DNA of 6,675 nt from an uncultured Duganella sp. (lineage in GTDB: Bacteria; Pseudomonadota; Gammaproteobacteria; Burkholderiales; Burkholderiaceae), in NCBI GenBank assembly GCA_946482635.1, contig CAMLSG010000253.1:1-6675 (forward strand), given 5' to 3'. Positions 5,293 through 6,675 of this stretch are shown here, piece after piece; the first letter of the stretch is position 1; every line of letters begins with the position of its first letter. The notes beneath the pieces are model-generated. The model did not search any database and was not told where the DNA came from. It saw only the letters and a program-made list of their open reading frames with translations. The position numbers and the translations under genes were made by a program.

Positions 5293-6675
5293 CTACCCAG
5301 ATTCCCGCTGTTCCCCACCCATTTTTTGCTGCAGCCGGCGCATGAGCTCGGAACGGCTGTGGGCGCCCAGCTTGTCCAGCAGGGCCGAGACATGGTGCTC
5401 CACCGTGCGCGGCGAGCGCACCAGCCGGCGCGCAATGTCGGCATTGCTTTGTCCATCCAGCAGCAGGTCGAGGATTTGCGCTTCGCGCCGCGTCAGGCCG
5501 TCGGGATGGCTGCGCGCGGCCTGGTAGGGCCCGCGCCGCAACTTGGGCAGGCCGCTGCCCTGGCCGGCCTGGCCGGCCACGCTGCGCGCCCGTGCGGCAG
5601 CCGGCCGCGCCCCCAGTTCTTCAAACAGCGCCAGCGCCCGCAAGGCGGCGGGGCCGGCGCCGTCGCCCGATACGCCCAGCAGCGCCAGGCCGGCTTCGAA
5701 CGGCAAGCCCAGTTCACGCCAGCGGGCGCTGGCGGCCGCGCCATCGCCGGCCAGTTCGGCCGCGATCGGGGCCGGCAGCGCCGCCGCATCCAGATCCGGC
5801 TGCGGCAAGCCGGCGCGGTGCTGCCACAGCGCGATTTCGCCGCGGTCCCACAGGTTGACGCCGGCGATGTCGTATTGCGCCAGCGCGGCCAGGCCGGCGC
5901 GGCAGGCATCCAGGTCGCCCGCGACCCAGGCCGTTTCGATGCGGCCCAGGCTCGCTTCCACGATGCGCTGCGGTTCGCCGGTGGCCAGCGCGCCCTGCCA
6001 GGCCTGGTCCAGGTGGCACCGGCCCTCGGGCTTGCCCAGCCGGGCGCAGGTACGGCCCAGCACCGTCAGCGCCGGCAGGCGCATGATCAGGGTCAGCTGC
6101 GGCAACTGCAGCACGCCGCGGGCGATCGCTTCCGCTTCGGACAGGCGGCCCTGCGCCATGCGCAACTGGGCCTGCCAGCCGACCAGGTAATGGGTCCAGG
6201 CGTCGAGGTCGTGTTCGGTGTCGAAGGCGATGCCGTCGCCGAGCACCCGCTCGGCCAGGGCAAAGCGCTTGGCGGTGACCGCGCATTCGCTCAGGTTGGT
6301 GAAGCAGCGCGCCGCATGCTCGTGGTAGCCGTGCTTGAGCGCCAGCGCCAGGCTTTCTTCCAGCATGGCCTGGCCGGCCGGATCGCCGCCAAACAGGCGC
6401 ACGGTGCCGACATTGTTCAGCGCGTGGATGCGGGTTTCGACATCGCCCAGTTCGGCCGCCAGCGCCAGCGCGCGCTGGCCCCAGGCGATGGCCCCCTGCG
6501 GCCGGTCCTGCAGCATTTCGTGCTGCGAGCGCAGGCTGTAGGCCATGGCCAGTTCGCTGCTGTGCGGCAGCTGTTCCAGCGTGGCGATGGCTTCCATGCC
6601 GTAGCGCCCGGCCAGTTCGGCCTCGCCGCGGTACCAGTGCAGGCGCGACAGCCAGCGCAGGTTGAAGCCAACCTT
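5293..6675 (-). CDS. TPR-containing LuxR-family transcriptional regulator, C-terminal part (N terminus outside window)
   Basis: The frame is open from the TAG at 5293-5295 to the right edge. The ATG at 6597 is probably internal: the 26 codons upstream of it ('NLRWLSRLHWYRGEAELAGR') continue the same helical repeat pattern. The visible 460 residues hold many TPR-like helical pairs rich in Ala, Leu and Glu (for example 'HALNNVGTVRLFGGDPAGQA'). They end in a LuxR/GerE helix-turn-helix at about residues 394-452, with the key features 'LTRREAQILDLLLDGQSNADIARRL', 'SPRTVEHHVSALLDKL' and 'HSRSEL'. This matches the C-terminal half of large regulators that carry an N-terminal AAA/NTPase sensory domain, TPRs and a C-terminal DNA-binding domain (MalT-like layout). 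The NTPase part is expected beyond the window. Ligand and targets are unknown. It converges on the tRNA gene, with 64 bp between. Confidence 0.88.
   Translation of the reverse strand, partial: KVGFNLRWLSRLHWYRGEAELAGRYGMEAIATLEQLPHSSELAMAYSLRSQHEMLQDRPQGAIAWGQRALALAAELGDVETRIHALNNVGTVRLFGGDPAGQAMLEESLALALKHGYHEHAARCFTNLSECAVTAKRFALAERVLGDGIAFDTEHDLDAWTHYLVGWQAQLRMAQGRLSEAEAIARGVLQLPQLTLIMRLPALTVLGRTCARLGKPEGRCHLDQAWQGALATGEPQRIVEASLGRIETAWVAGDLDACRAGLAALAQYDIAGVNLWDRGEIALWQHRAGLPQPDLDAAALPAPIAAELAGDGAAASARWRELGLPFEAGLALLGVSGDGAGPAALRALALFEELGARPAAARARSVAGQAGQGSGLPKLRRGPYQAARSHPDGLTRREAQILDLLLDGQSNADIARRLVRSPRTVEHHVSALLDKLGAHSRSELMRRLQQKMGGEQRESG

Noticed and set aside
5079..5456. Minus-strand frame of 125 codons across the tRNA-Leu gene
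   Set aside because: It contains the 'WCPRPESNRHALRRR'-type peptide that arises from reading tRNA-Leu backwards, a well-known spurious annotation.

Overview
The window looks like chromosomal DNA of a high-GC proteobacterium. The codon use (strong G/C at third positions), the style of the proteins and the bacterial tRNA-Leu suggest a betaproteobacterium, most likely of the Oxalobacteraceae (Massilia/Duganella group). That placement is recognition only, not a search result. There are no phage genes, transposases, CRISPR arrays or rRNA genes.

Layout from left to right. Positions 1-885 (+) carry the C-terminal part of a multi-membrane-spanning, GT39/ArnT-like glycosyltransferase cut by the left edge. 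Positions 943-1677 (+) encode a small periplasmic solute-binding protein of the amino-acid-binding (SBP_bac_3) type, preceded by a perfect 9-bp hairpin just upstream of its ribosome binding site. After a relatively AT-rich gap, 1860-3773 (+) encodes a divergent FtsH-like membrane AAA+ zinc protease. Its Walker A, Walker B and zinc-ligand motifs are intact, but its arginine-finger region is unusual, and its start codon has no visible Shine-Dalgarno sequence and lies in an inverted repeat. Facing it with a gap of only 6 bp are two tandem minus-strand genes (3780-4166 and 4237-4632). They encode small exported proteins that are clear paralogues of each other, separated by a hairpin that may act as an attenuator. 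About 450 bp of noncoding, GC-rich DNA follows, with an imperfect direct repeat and a REP-like palindrome. Then come a tRNA-Leu(CAA) gene with a recognisable promoter (5144-5228, +) and the C-terminal part of a large TPR/LuxR-type transcriptional regulator that runs off the right edge (5293-6675, -).

The genes do not form an obvious single pathway. The glycosyltransferase and solute-binding genes could share a transcript (57 bp apart). The two small exported proteins are probably one transcription unit, with the promoter-proximal gene (4237-4632) possibly expressed more strongly. The FtsH-like protease and the paralogue pair are adjacent but convergent, so a functional link between them is only a guess. 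The items most worth a second look are the divergent FtsH-like protease with its unusual translation start, and the uncharacterised exported paralogue pair with its intergenic hairpin.
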